Shown in pieces: positions 8,693 through 18,660 of a stretch of DNA of 64,000 nt. Both the position numbers and the translations under genes were made by a program. Positions within the stretch are counted from its first letter, which is position 1. Every line of letters starts with the position of its first letter. The stretch comes from Linyphia triangularis (taxonomy: Eukaryota; Arthropoda; Arachnida; Araneae; Linyphiidae), in contig OZ021730.1 in NCBI GenBank assembly GCA_963978545.1, positions 4,938,201-5,002,200 on the forward strand. The letters run 5' to 3'. The notes beneath the pieces were generated by a model. It made no database searches, had not been told where the DNA came from, and saw only the letters and a program-made list of their open reading frames with translations.

Positions 8693-11600
8693 GCTTCTTT
8701 TGTTTCTTGGAACTGTCGCGGTTGTAGGTCTAGGAAGGATGATGTGAAGAACATTATTTCACTTTACCATCCAGCATGTTTGGCCTTCAAGAAACTTTCT
8801 TGAAGAATTCATATATATCTAAGATCCGTAGGTATAGCTGCATTAGAAAAGATGTTACCCGTAGTAATACAGTGTCTGGAGGAGTATATCTTTTTATTTC
8901 TCATAATCACCCCAGCACTGTACTCACACTACGCACGTCTCTACAGGCTGTGGCTGCGAGACTTCATATACAGTCCCTTTTCACAGTCTGTTGCCTATAC
9001 TTACCGCCACATGCTATCATCCGCCAAGAGGAGCTGAATGATTTGATTGATCAGCTTCCAGCACCATTTCTATTGCTTGGTGACCTTAATGGACACAGTA
9101 CTATGTGGGGCAATGATAATACGAACCCTCGTGGGAGACAGATTGAGAAGTTGTTATCAGATCACTGTATCTATCTCCTAAATAATGAGGAGAAAACCTA
9201 TTTTCATGAACCCACAAGAACATTGCATTCACTTGACTTAGCCATTTGTTCCCCTATACTTTTGCCATACTTGAATTTTGCTGTTGGAAGTGATCTACAT
9301 AACAGTGATCACTACCCGATTCTCATTTCAAACACAGGTAGTAGTAGCGTGAACATCCGTCTACCTACATACAAATACCACAGGGCGAATTGGGACAAAT
9401 TTACTGAGTTGGCTGTTATAACAGGAACAATGGTGGAGAGTGAGGATGTTGATACTGCTGTCCAAAATGTCACTGAAGCAATTTTAAATGCTGCAGACTC
9501 CTCTATTCCTAAGACATCACCTAGAACACTGCGACACTGTAAACCATACTAGAATGCAGACTGTCAATCTGCATACAAGAAACAAAAGAAGCTATGGGGT
9601 ATCTTCCGCAGGTACCCAACTACAGGAAACCTTATCGCCTTTAAAAAGGCTAAGGCATTTGCTCGTAGAGTTAGACGTCAGAGTCAGAAGGATTCTTGGA
9701 TAAGTTAAGTATCTTCAATTACATCTAAAACATCAAGCAAGTAGTTGTGGAAGAAGGTTAAAGCAGCCAACGGTTTGTATCCGGAATATTCTTGTCCGAC
9801 ACTTCAAACTAGAGCTGCTGTGTTCTCTTCCCCTGAAGATATTGCTAACCTTACCGGTGAAACTTTTGAAAAGAGTATCCAGTTCCGATTCTTATAGTCC
9901 TACTTTTCTAGTGACTAAGAATCGTGCTGAACGGACTGGAATTAACTTCAAAAGCAATATTGATTACTCCTACAACTGTGACCTTAAGATGTACGAATTG
10001 AAGAGTGCTTTATCTAAAGCACATAACACCAGTCCAGGTGCAGATGGGATCAGTTACCAAATGCTTCGCCATTTAAGTCCAGATTCTCTTTTGAACATCC
10101 TTTTTCTCTTTAATCGAATCTGGAAGGAGAACATCTTTCCTACCTTGTGGCGGGAAGCTACTGTAATTCCCATTCTAAAACCTGGAAAGGATCCCAAGGA
10201 TCCTCTGAACTATCGACCGATAGCCTTAACGAGCAGCCTCTGTAAGATCTTTGAACGTATTGTAAACGCCCGACTCTCTTACATGTTGGAAAAAGATGGA
10301 TGTATTTCACCTTTTCAGAGTGGATTCCGACGAGGACGGTCCACTCTTGATAACATTGTGAAATTAGTAACAGATGTTCGCAATGCCTTTGTGCCTTGTT
10401 TCAATCTTTTTCGACATTGAGAAGGCGTATGATCATATGTGGCGATATGGTATCCTGCAAACCTTATTTAATTTTTGTTTTAGGGGTAATCTGCCTCTTT
10501 TTATTCAAAACTTTTTATCATCCCGGGTTTTTAGAGTTCGTATTGGATACACAGAAGATAGGATAGGACTTCATTTTCTAATTATTTTAATCAATCTGAG
10601 GGAGTCCCTCAAGGTTGTGTTTTAAGCGTCACCCTTTTTAACCTTCACATCAGCAACATCCTTCATGTCCTTTCACCCTTTGTTCATAGAACTTTGTATG
10701 TTGATGATTTGTAAATCTCATGCCAAGGATCAAACATGCGCTTAATTGAACGTCAATTACTAACTGCTGTTTACAGAATTGTAGAATGGTGTGAACAAAA
10801 CGGCCATAAACTGTCACCATCTAAAAGCAGTTGCATCCACTTCTGTAGGAGGAGGGGTCTTCACCCTGACCCTGAAATCCACATACGCAATTCTCCCATG
10901 TCAGTTGTGAATCAGATAAGATACCTGGGAGTTATCTTTGACAATAAATTAAATTTTCTCCCACATATTGTATACATGCGCAAGAAGTGCGATAAATCGC
11001 TTAATATCCTCAAAGTACTTTCAAATACTTCTTGGGGTGCTGACCGCACTTCTTTGCTGCGTATCTATCAATCTGTAATCTTATCTCGCATTGATTACGA
11101 ATGTGTTGCGTATGGGTCTGCAGGAGTATTCCTTCTACGAAGATTGGATACTGTCCATCACACTGCTGCCCGTATTTGTTCAGGTACATTTCGCACTTCA
11201 CCCATTGAAAGTCTGTTGACAGAGTGTAGTCTACTTCCACTTGACTTGAGAAGTAAAAAGTTAAGCGCCAACTACTATTGTAGAATTATGTCTGATCCTT
11301 TTCACCCTTTACGTAAGTTGAGACTTGATGTCTATCTTGGTAGGTTATATGATGCTCGTCCATCTAACTTCCGACCATTTTCTGAAAGAGCGAAATTCAT
11401 CTTGTTGGATGCAGCTATAAGTGACGTAGTTACCCAAACATTTACCACTCAATCCTTTCCACCGTGGGATATTCCATATTTCCACTTTCTCAATCTATTT
11501 GCGATGTATTGCAAGGCAGACACTGTCCCAGAAATTATGCAACAAATCTTTCGTGATCACCGCTCTCAGTATGCTGACTATGAAGCATTATTTACTGATG

Positions 11601-12379
11601 GATCCAAAGCAGGTGAACGTGTTGGCTGTGGTACTGTGTCCGACACGTCCACAGTCGCTTTTACACTTCATAAATCCTGCTCGGTTTTCACTTCTGAGAT
11701 GACAGCAATTTCTTGTGCATTGCTGCATATCTCACTCTGCCACAATCGCAAATTTTGTGTGTATACTGACAGTTTAAGCTCCTTGTCAAGTCTTGAGCAA
11801 TTTAAGACCAATAGCCATCCACTTGCCTTTGACATTTTGTCAAAGTTACACACACTTGAGAGGAAAGGGTTTACTATTTTGTTCTGCTGGGTACCTAGTC
11901 ACATGGGAATTGCATGAAATGAATTGGCTGATTCTGCTGCTAAGGCGGCTTCAATCCCGCTGCAGCAGCCAGTTCCCTACCAAGACATTAATACTTCAAT
12001 TCAGAAGTTTATATTATCCTTACGTCAAGAAACATGGGATTTGCAGGTTAATAACAAACTTCATTTTATCAAAAATCATCTTCTTAAATGGCCAGTTAAT
12101 CCAATGCATCGGACAGATGTCAAACTGACTTGTCTGCGCATTGGTCACACCCGATTGACGCACCGACATCTATTGCTGGGAGAAGATCCACCTGTTTGCG
12201 ATATTTGTCGTTGCGATCTTACTGTAGTTCATATTTTAATTTCTTGCCCTAAGTTTCAGATGCATCGTCTTAGGTTTTTTAAGAGTACCACTTTAAGTAT
12301 TCAGGATTTGATAGGGGAAACTCCCCATCCAAATCTTTTTGTTTTTTTGAGATCAATCGGGTTTTTAAACTACATCTAG
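8690..12379 (+). pseudogene. LINE ORF2: APE endonuclease, RT, RNase H (broken)
   Basis: The endonuclease has WNCRG (8708-8722), QET, GDLNGH (9079-9096), SLDLAI and SDHYPI (9304-9321). The RT has SPGADGI, LNYRPIALTSSL, QSGFRRGRSTLDN, FDIEKAYD (about 10410-10433), EGVPQGCVLS (from 10598) and YVDD (10697-10708), then IRYLGVIFDNKL. RNase H has TDGSKAG (about 11594), an SEMTAI block, a YTDS block and WVPSHMGI (about 11888), followed by NELAD. A zinc-like CDICRCDLTVVHILISC lies near the C-terminus. Lesions: single-base frame changes near 8780, 9870, 10390 and 10565; stops TAG 9550-9552, TAA 9706-9708, TAG 9742-9744, TAA 10712-10714 (three bases after the YVDD block and one codon) and TGA 11915-11917 inside RNase H. 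Catalytic residues are otherwise still recognisable, so inactivation is fairly recent. Confidence 0.92.
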
Positions 12380-12588
12380 TTTTTTAAACATATCCATTTT
12401 TAAAACTTTATTAACATCTTCATCATTTTAGAAATGTTTTTTTAACAATATTAAATTATATTATGTCACCTCTCATCATATTTATAATTCATTTTCCATC
12501 CTAGTTTTTCTTTTATCTTTTGTTTTGGCGCAGCATGGCCCTTGTGTTGCCTTTGCGCAATAAAAAGCTCAAACAAACAAACAAAAAC
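12380..12588 (+). other. LINE 3' UTR, polyadenylation signal and tail
   Basis: About 180 bp of AT-rich 3' UTR follow the ORF2 stop TAG (12377-12379). AATAAA lies at 12559-12564, and the element ends in an AAACAAACAAAC-type tail at 12569-12588. The next base begins the tandem array. A short-repeat tail instead of pure poly(A) is usual for the I superclade. Confidence 0.75.
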
Positions 12589-12690
12589 TAAAGCCGAGAG
12601 GGATCATTCTTCGGACAGTTCCACTGTTGAAACGTGAATTAGCGTGATTGAGGAAGTGAATATGGTTATGACATATTCCGCGGAACAACG

Positions 12691-12870
12691 ACCGACCAAA
12701 CTGTATAGTGTTTAGCGTGCTAGCTTCTAGACCGCGGGGTTGCGGGTTCGAGTCCTGTGTAAGGCATGGGTTTTTGTAAGTGTATGTGCTTGTCAAATGA
12801 CGAATATTTCGGCACATTATAGCAATCGTGTTGCTGACGATGACAGATAATCTGAAAAGAACCAACCAAA
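12691..12870 (+). mobile_element. SINE copy b of unit 1, with TSD
   Basis: The full-length SINE is flanked by CGGAACAACG at 12681-12690 and 12875-12884. Its B-box region still reads TTGCGGGTTCGAG like the free SINEs, whereas units 2-12 read TGGTGGGTTCGAG. Unit 1 therefore keeps the older state. The tail ends GAAAAGAACCAACCAAA. Confidence 0.88.
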
Positions 12871-13512
12871 TCTACGGAACAACGTGTTTTTCTGATCTTC
12901 GAACATCACATATTAAATTATTGCTCTACGGCAGCAAGTCATAGTTTTCAATCCCTATTTAAAATTGCAAAACATTCTGATTCGAAAAATGTTCGCAAGC
13001 TTTTTGGCAGCTGATTGACATTTTGACTGATGTGTTAGTAGGGAATGATGACCCTCCCCCCCCCCTCCAGGTAATCTGTACTTTCTCTCTAAAATGTCAT
13101 GACAATTTCTAAGAAGAATCAGCATAATCTGAGGGTAAATAATATAAAAAATTATTGCTTGAGCTGCAGTTACCAAAAAAGGCAATATTGTTCCTTTTTT
13201 CATGCAAGGCACTTTTTTCATTATAACGGCACGTTGTTATTTTGGGATAATTTGGATTAACATTTGCAAATGTTAGAGAATCGACCAGGCACTTCATGGT
13301 TTGTGCTAGATGGGATCAGGCCCCGCAGAATCACAAAATTCTGATGATGAGATGAAATTGAGAAAAAAATTTACATTTTTAGATACTTTTATTTAAAATC
13401 CTAAAGCACATACTTGAAAGAAAAAAATAAATAATAATAATAAATAAATAAAAACAAAGATACTTTGAAAGAAAATATTCACGCATAGAGTATGGATTCT
13501 TAATAAAAGAAC

Positions 13513-13693
13513 GCCGACCAAGCGGTATAGTGGTTAGCGTGCTGGCTTCTAGACCGCGAGGTTGCGGGTTCGAGTCCCGTGTTGGCATGGATGTTTGTAA
13601 ATGTATGTTGGTTTGTTAAATGACGAAATTTTTCGGCGCATTATAGCCCTCGTGTTGCTGACGGCGCCAGATAATCTGAATACAACCAACCAA
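13513..13693 (+). mobile_element. Young SINE inserted only in unit 1
   Basis: This is the best-preserved family member. GCCGAC (13513-13518) pairs with GTTGGC (13581-13586), giving a 74-nt tRNA-sized head. The A-box-like TAGTGGTTAGCG lies at 13528-13539 and the B box GGTTCGAGTCC at 13567-13577. The tail ends GAATACAACCAACCAA. Direct repeats CTTAATAAAAGAAC (13499-13512) and CTTAATGAAAGAAC (13694-13707) flank it, differing at one base. All other units have a single uninterrupted copy of that target. Confidence 0.93.
13567..13577 (+). promoter_or_regulatory. Pol III B box of SINE
   Basis: GGTTCGAGTCC matches the B-box consensus GGTTCGANNCC exactly. The A-box-like element is 28 bp upstream, which is normal tRNA promoter spacing. 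Confidence 0.75.
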
Positions 13694-15089
13694 CTTAATG
13701 AAAGAACAAAAATAAAAACATATACAGATTTTTAGTGCTATAGTACCATTAAATTTTCTTAGTTTTTCAGAATAAGAAAAAGAAAGTAATGGTTTATATT
13801 AACAAAACATTGAAATTTCAAGTAATTAGTTAAATGTAATGAGATATTCACAAGAGAAAAAAAGAAGATTTAATGCGACGCAACATTTAATAACTATTAT
13901 AAAAAAAAATCCAAACTAAAATTGCTTATAATTTAATCACCACTAAACTATAGGAACAATTTGTTATATAAACATTTTATTTAAATTATGAGATCGATAA
14001 AGAGACATCTATTTCATTCCATTTGGCTTTTCAAGGGAAAATTAGAAAAGCCAGACCGTATGAAATGGTCGACTCATTAGACTACAGATCGAAACTTCGA
14101 TCAAAAATAATAAAAGATATTTTTCTGTTCTGAAATAATATTGGTATCTCACATCATTGTTTAATTTTAATAAATTAGAAATAAATCCAGAAAACAAGTT
14201 TTTCATGGCAAATTTCTACTTTTCATGACTGCTTTTTATAAATGAATTGGATCTATTAAAAGAAAGCTCTAATTTCGCTTAATTGTTACAATGATTTTAA
14301 GAAAATTGTAGAAGATTTGTATTGGCAAAGCTGAATACTAAACATGATACGATTACAGTGTAATAATTGAAAAGTTATAGGAGGGATGAATACGTATAAA
14401 AAAAATTGTATAGGGGACATTCTATTTGAAATGTGACTTTTAAATATAGCTCAGTAATTACTCGCAAATACAACATACAAAAAAAAACATATGATTATGA
14501 ACATGGGCATCGGCAGGATTATATGCAAGAATATGCAATATTGCTAGAATTTTGTTTAAATAGTTAATTTTATAGAAATGTTGATTGCAAATTACTAATG
14601 AAATGTCAATTAACAAATGAGCATCAATTTCCATTTTAATATTGAAAAAAAAAATTTAAAAAAAAAAAAAAAAATGGTGTATGTATTTGAAATCCTATCT
14701 TCTGTGTATTTTATTAGGTGCTCCACAAACCGTATTTAGGGGAATAAAATTCTCTTACGTTGAAAGAAATCATAAAAATATATAAAAATACGCACACACA
14801 CAAATTATTTCTATTAACGATTTTTTTTTCTCCGTTTTTTATCTTCCAAGTAGTACTCGCGGTATTTAAAGTAGCAGTGTTTTGAACAAAAGAAGCAGAA
14901 GGCACAATAAATAACCATTAAATCCACATTTTTTAAAGTCCTTTATAAGCATCGCCAAATTTCATGTGCAATTGTAACTTTTTGAGCTCAGATCATTTTC
15001 ATTTTGCTAGACCACAAAGGAAAAAAAGAAAAACATTCTTTCCGAACTATTTGCTAACTTTTTTTAACCTCAAAGCTCAATATGAAAGA

Positions 15090-15585
15090 TTGTCATCCAC
15101 ATCGAGCCTATCTGCCTAGTTATAGCTTGTTTGGGTTACAGCAAGTGAATTAATTATCTCTCCGGAGATTTTGGCTCTTCAACCTTAATAAGTGGTTTCA
15201 GTCATTAGATATCTCCAAATTGTACGAGTTTGAATTAAGCTTAGTATCTAGACAATTAAACGTGAGTGAAAGCTGTTAAGTCTGGCGTAAGGCAATAGAA
15301 ACGTGTGCGAAAGAGCGGCAATTTAACGACAGGCGACATCTCAAAAGTTGATGGAAAGTTTTGTCCTCGACGAAGAGTGCATTTGCCAAACTTTAAAGTT
15401 TCAACTCACTTTGGAAGTGGGCTTATAAGTAATCCGAATCGCCAATAGAAGCGGCCTTTTAGTGATAGTAACACAGCCAAAAATTTGATAGACTGCATTT
15501 TCATCGACGTCAAATCAATCTGCCAAGTTTCAGCTTGATTGGATATAGGCAAGTGTTTTAATTAGTCATCCGAAGCCAAATAGTA
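15090..15585 (+). repeat. Diverged internal repeats within the array unit
   Basis: Three segments beginning near 15090, 15360 and 15500 share a pattern: a CATCGACGTC-like start, then ATCTGCCAAGTTTCAGCTTG-like sequence, then a G-rich CAAGTG block, then AATCATCCGAAG-like sequence. Spacings of about 270 and 139 bp suggest an old ~135-bp tandem repeat with one copy too degraded to pair. The alignment was made by eye and is weak. Confidence 0.4.
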
Positions 15586-16352
15586 TAGTGTGAAAAATCG
15601 GTTATTTATGCGGCTTTTAAAATTCGGCTTTTCCAAAAGGCAATACATTGAAGTTTCGTGAATAAAAATGGGGGATGTAATTTTTTGTCGATATTTTTTT
15701 AAATAAACACCATTTTAATTAAAAAAAATACTACTTTAATTAATAAATTAATAATTTAATTAAGAAAAAAGGGAAAAAGGGTGTATTTAGTATCTAACAT
15801 AAATTCAACAAAACGCATTTTTTTTGTTTTTTTTTTTGTGAAAATACTTTTAGCCAAACTTTTTTCTTCAACCCAAACACTTTTCTCTCTACATTTCCAA
15901 TTTTTTCAAATGAGAGGTGGAATTGATTGTACCTTTTCTCTTTGAAAATTTTGGGGTTACCAGTTAGTAATTGGGTTTTACATTTACAATGATGAACAAC
16001 TGTTTTTCCAAGTACAGATATTTCATCAAGTGGTATTTTAGCAAATCTTTTGCTATATTGGTCTGAAGAAAGAAAAAAAAGCACTCTAGAATTTCAAAAC
16101 ATTTTGGATTCCTGTTATAATGACGAACTAACTGTTTTCAATAGCGTTGATTTTACCAACGATCCTTCTCCTATGTTTCACTTACAAGAAATGATATTAC
16201 CCATTTTTATCATAAAACGTATCTCCAATTTCGGGTTATTTTTGCCAAATTTATACAATGTTTACAAAAATATCACCACCCTGTCAATTTTTTTAAAATT
16301 ATGATAATATGAGAACGAAAATGGTAAATAACTCCAGTTCAAATCAAATTCA

Positions 16353-16513
16353 TTAGCGTGCTAGCCTCTAGACCACGAGTTTGCGGGTTCGAGCTCCGTG
16401 TCAGGCATGGGTGTTAGTAAATGTATGTTGGCTTGTCTAATGACGAATGTTTTGGCGCTTTATAGCCCTCGTGTTGCTGACGGTGACAGATAATCCGAAA
16501 ACAACCAATCAAC
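16353..16513 (+). mobile_element. SINE copy a of unit 1, 5'-truncated, with TSD
   Basis: The copy starts within the A box (TTAGCGTGCTAGCC), so about 30 bp of the tRNA head are missing, and it ends at ACAACCAATCAAC. Direct repeats CAAATCAAATTCA (16340-16352) and CAAATCATATTCA (16514-16526) flank it with one mismatch, so truncation happened during insertion and not later. The same copy is in every unit. Confidence 0.88.
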
Positions 16514-16997
16514 CAAATCATATTCAAAATTCAGTAACCAGCCAGTTGAACGTATTTGAAAGTTGTGCGTTGTTCCACACCCTGATAAGTTTTATGTATT
16601 GTAACCTTTTGTACGATAGGCGATTTGAATCTTCTTGTCACATTTTTGTGTTCAATCGACCCAATGAACCTGCTTTGCATAAGCACGGTTTTGAAGCGTC
16701 CGTTATACACGAGGTGTTGTGTTCGTACAATAAATTAACTAAGAGCAAACATAAACACAATACACTATTGCAATCTCGATTAAGTAATTAAAAAGGGTCC
16801 GAATGGAGTTAAGCGTTCTAAACGAGAGATATTCAAATGTCTCTTTCTAATATACTATTCACAATTATAAATTTTGTTCAAAATGTCAACAAAGGAAAGT
16901 TCCTATTTTAATAAATCAATTTGTCGGAATCGAAATGGGAGCAAACGTCTGAAGTGTAGAATGCATGAATGTCCTTTGATCGCTAGAATGCTAATGG

Positions 16998-17032
16998 TAA
17001 AATTTCGTAGCGCAGCACGGGTATTCAGCTAG
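16998..17032 (+). other. Helitron-type 3' terminus inside the unit
   Basis: AAAATTTCGTAG, then CGCAGCACGGGTATTCAGCTAG, followed by T, matches the 3' end of the element at 3932-5426 (AAAATTTCGTAG, then TGAAGTACTTGTATTCAGCTAG, then T) with about four differences. I could not find the corresponding TC 5' end in the unit. In unit 2 the CTAG is at 21590-21593. Confidence 0.6.
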
Positions 17033-17446
17033 TAGTCTGTATAACTTATTCACCAAGTTTCATCAAAACCCGTTCTCCAGAATGGACTCTACGTAAAGTT
17101 AAACAGGGTACATTAATTCTAACCACCCTGTACCATGTCTTTGGTTTAAATTGAATTACTATATGGAGAGTGTCCCGCAGAGGGGTAACTCGCTGATTTG
17201 GAAATTGAATAACTCAAAAACAAAAATCAACAGAGAAACTAATTAAAATTTATAGTTATTTTGAAAGATGAAAAAATCTGGTGCAGAAGTTTCAAAATTA
17301 GTTTTAAATGTAGCCAACAAGTAGCGCTGTACACTATACAGCTCTAAAGCCCAGAGGGATCATTCTTCGGACAGTTCCACTGTTGAAACGTGAATTAGCG
17401 TGATTGAGGAAGTGAATATGGTTATGACATATTCCGCGGAACAACG

Positions 17447-17626
17447 GCCGACCAAATGGTATAGTGTTTAGCGTGCTAGCTTCTAGACCGCGGGGTGGTG
17501 GGTTCGAGTCCTGTGTAAGGCATGGGTTTTTGTAAGTGTATGTGCTTGTCAAATGACGAATATTTCGGCACATTATAGCCCTCGTGTTGCTGACGATGAC
17601 AGATAATCTGAAAAGAACCAACCAAA
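17447..17626 (+). mobile_element. SINE copy b of unit 2, with TSD
   Basis: Full-length copy, 180 bp, starting GCCGACCAAATGG and ending AACCAACCAAA. The perfect 10-bp direct repeat CGGAACAACG flanks it (17437-17446, 17631-17640). The base change next to the B box (TGGTGGGTTCGAG) is shared by units 2-12. Confidence 0.88.
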
Positions 17627-17811
17627 TCTACGGAACAACGTGTTTTTCTGATCTTCGAACATCACAGATTAAATTACTGCTCTACGGCAGCAAGACATAG
17701 TTTTCAATCCCTATTTAAAATTGCAAAACATTCTGATTCGAAAAATGTTCGCAAGCTTTTTGGCAGCTGATTGATATTTTGACTGATGTGTTAGTAGGGA
17801 ATGATGACCCT

Positions 17812-17821
17812 CCCCCCCCCC
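17812..17821 (+). repeat. Variable C tract
   Basis: A run of C between ACCCT and TCCAGG. Lengths for units 1-12 by my count: 10, 10, 13, 11, 12, 12, 11, 11, 12, 12, 10, 11. The varying length shifts the frame of the minus-strand ORF read through it, which is why that ORF differs among units. Confidence 0.85.
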
Positions 17822-18013
17822 TCCAGGTAATCTGTACTTTCTCTCTAAAATGTCATGACAATTTCTAAAAAGAATCAGCATAATCTGAGGGTAAATAATC
17901 CAAAAAATTATTGCTTGAGCTGCAGTTACCAAAAAAGGCAATATTGTTCCTTCTTTCATGCAAGGCACTTTTTTCATTCTCACGGCACGTTGTTATTTTG
18001 GGATAATTTGGAT

Positions 18014-18031
18014 TAACATTTGCAAATGTTA
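18014..18031. repeat. Perfect 18-bp palindrome in each unit
   Basis: TAACATTTGCAAATGTTA is its own reverse complement and is present in every unit I checked, including unit 1. Its centre TTTGCAAA resembles POU/octamer or C/EBP-like half sites. The protein link is speculation. Confidence 0.75.
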
Positions 18032-18568
18032 GAGAATCGACCAGGCACTTCGTTGTTTGTACTAGATGGGATCCGGCCCCGCAGAATCACAAAATTCTGA
18101 TGATGAGATGAAATTGAGAAAAAAACTTACATATTTAGAAACTTTTATTTAAAATCCTAAAGCACATACTTGAAAGATAAAAATAAATAATAATAATGAA
18201 TAAATAAAAACAAAGATACTTTGAAAGAAAATATTCACGCATAGAGTATGTATTCTTAACGAAAGAACAAAAATAAAAACATATACAGGTTTTTAGTGCT
18301 ATAGTACCATTAAATTTTCTTAGTTTTTCAGAATAAGAAAAAGGAAGTAATGGTTTATATCAACAAAACATTGAAATTTCAAGTAATTAGTTAAATGTAA
18401 TGAGATATTCAGAGAAAAAGAAGATTTTATGCGACGCAACATTTAATAACTATTATAAAAAAATAAATCGTAAAAAAAATTGCTTATAATTTAAACACCA
18501 CTAAACTATAGGAATAAATTGTTATATAAACATTTTATTTAAATTAAGAGATTGATAAAGAGACATCT

Positions 18569-18660
18569 ATTTCATTCCATTTGGCTTTTCAAGGGAAAAT
18601 TAGAAAAGCCAGACCGTATGAAATGGTCGACTCATTAGACTACAGATCGAAACTTCGATC
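18569..18660 (+). repeat. Pair of adjacent hairpins
   Basis: Arms 18569-18590 and 18603-18624 match inverted at 18 of 22 positions, with GGCTTTTC/GAAAAGCC perfect at the loop. Twenty bases on, GATCGAA (18645-18651) and TTCGATC (18654-18660) form a perfect seven-pair hairpin. In unit 11 a deletion of about 19 bp removes the outer left arm. Confidence 0.7.

Larger units (their letters stand above)
6870..12588 (+). mobile_element. Near full-length two-ORF LINE (I-superclade-like), defective
   Basis: The order is 5' UTR (about 6870-7553), ORF1 with three CCHC-type zinc knuckles (7554-8690), ORF2 with APE endonuclease, reverse transcriptase, RNase H and a Cys/His tail (8690-12379), a 3' UTR with AATAAA at 12559-12564, and a CAAA-rich tail at 12569-12588. 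An APE plus RNase H plus CCHC ORF1 is typical of the I, Nimb, LOA and Outcast group and not of Jockey proper, so I place it there by inference. The 5' boundary is approximate. No target duplication is visible: left flanking sequence does not recur after the tail, where the tandem array starts directly. ORF2 is dead; ORF1 is intact. Confidence 0.9.
12589..17344 (+). repeat. Array unit 1 (edge unit, 4756 bp)
   Basis: It is about 194 bp longer than the others because of a unit-specific SINE at 13513-13693 and its TSD. The left three quarters differ from unit 2 at many sites, including the SINE B-box surroundings (GGGTTGCGGG here, GGGTGGTGGG in others) and a missing 12 bp near 16037. From about 16527 to the end I count only two differences from unit 2. 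SINE copies: 12691-12870 and 16353-16513. C tract 10 bases. Confidence 0.95.

Noticed and set aside
13513..13586. Functional tRNA gene
   Set aside because: The head has A and B boxes and a pairing acceptor stem, but the D and anticodon stems are mismatched. It is followed by a conserved tail and flanked by a TSD, so it is a SINE.
16447..16791. 114-codon plus-strand ORF, identical in eleven units
   Set aside because: The first third is SINE tail and the rest has no known motif. It lies in the part of unit 1 that has been homogenised, so identity is not evidence of selection. It also lacks any codon-position signal I could see.
17334..17621. 95-codon minus-strand ORF repeated in all units
   Set aside because: It is a read-through of the antisense strand of SINE copy b (the residues CLTQDSN come from the tRNA head). 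Similar peptides appear from every SINE copy, including 12569-12865, 13379-13588 and 20900-21088.
17711..17983. Minus-strand ORF with a poly-Gly stretch
   Set aside because: The glycines are the translated C tract. Its length changes the downstream frame from unit to unit, so no stable protein exists.
18090..18125. Hammerhead ribozyme (CTGATGA followed by GAAA)
   Set aside because: There is no stem II between the two core blocks (only about six unpaired bases), and no matching stem III or cleavage triplet was found.
18625..18660. tRNA-Met-like arm (CTCATTA loop and a B-box-like ATCGAAACTT)
   Set aside because: The apparent T arm is a perfect seven-pair hairpin with a two-nt loop, and no cloverleaf can be drawn around it.
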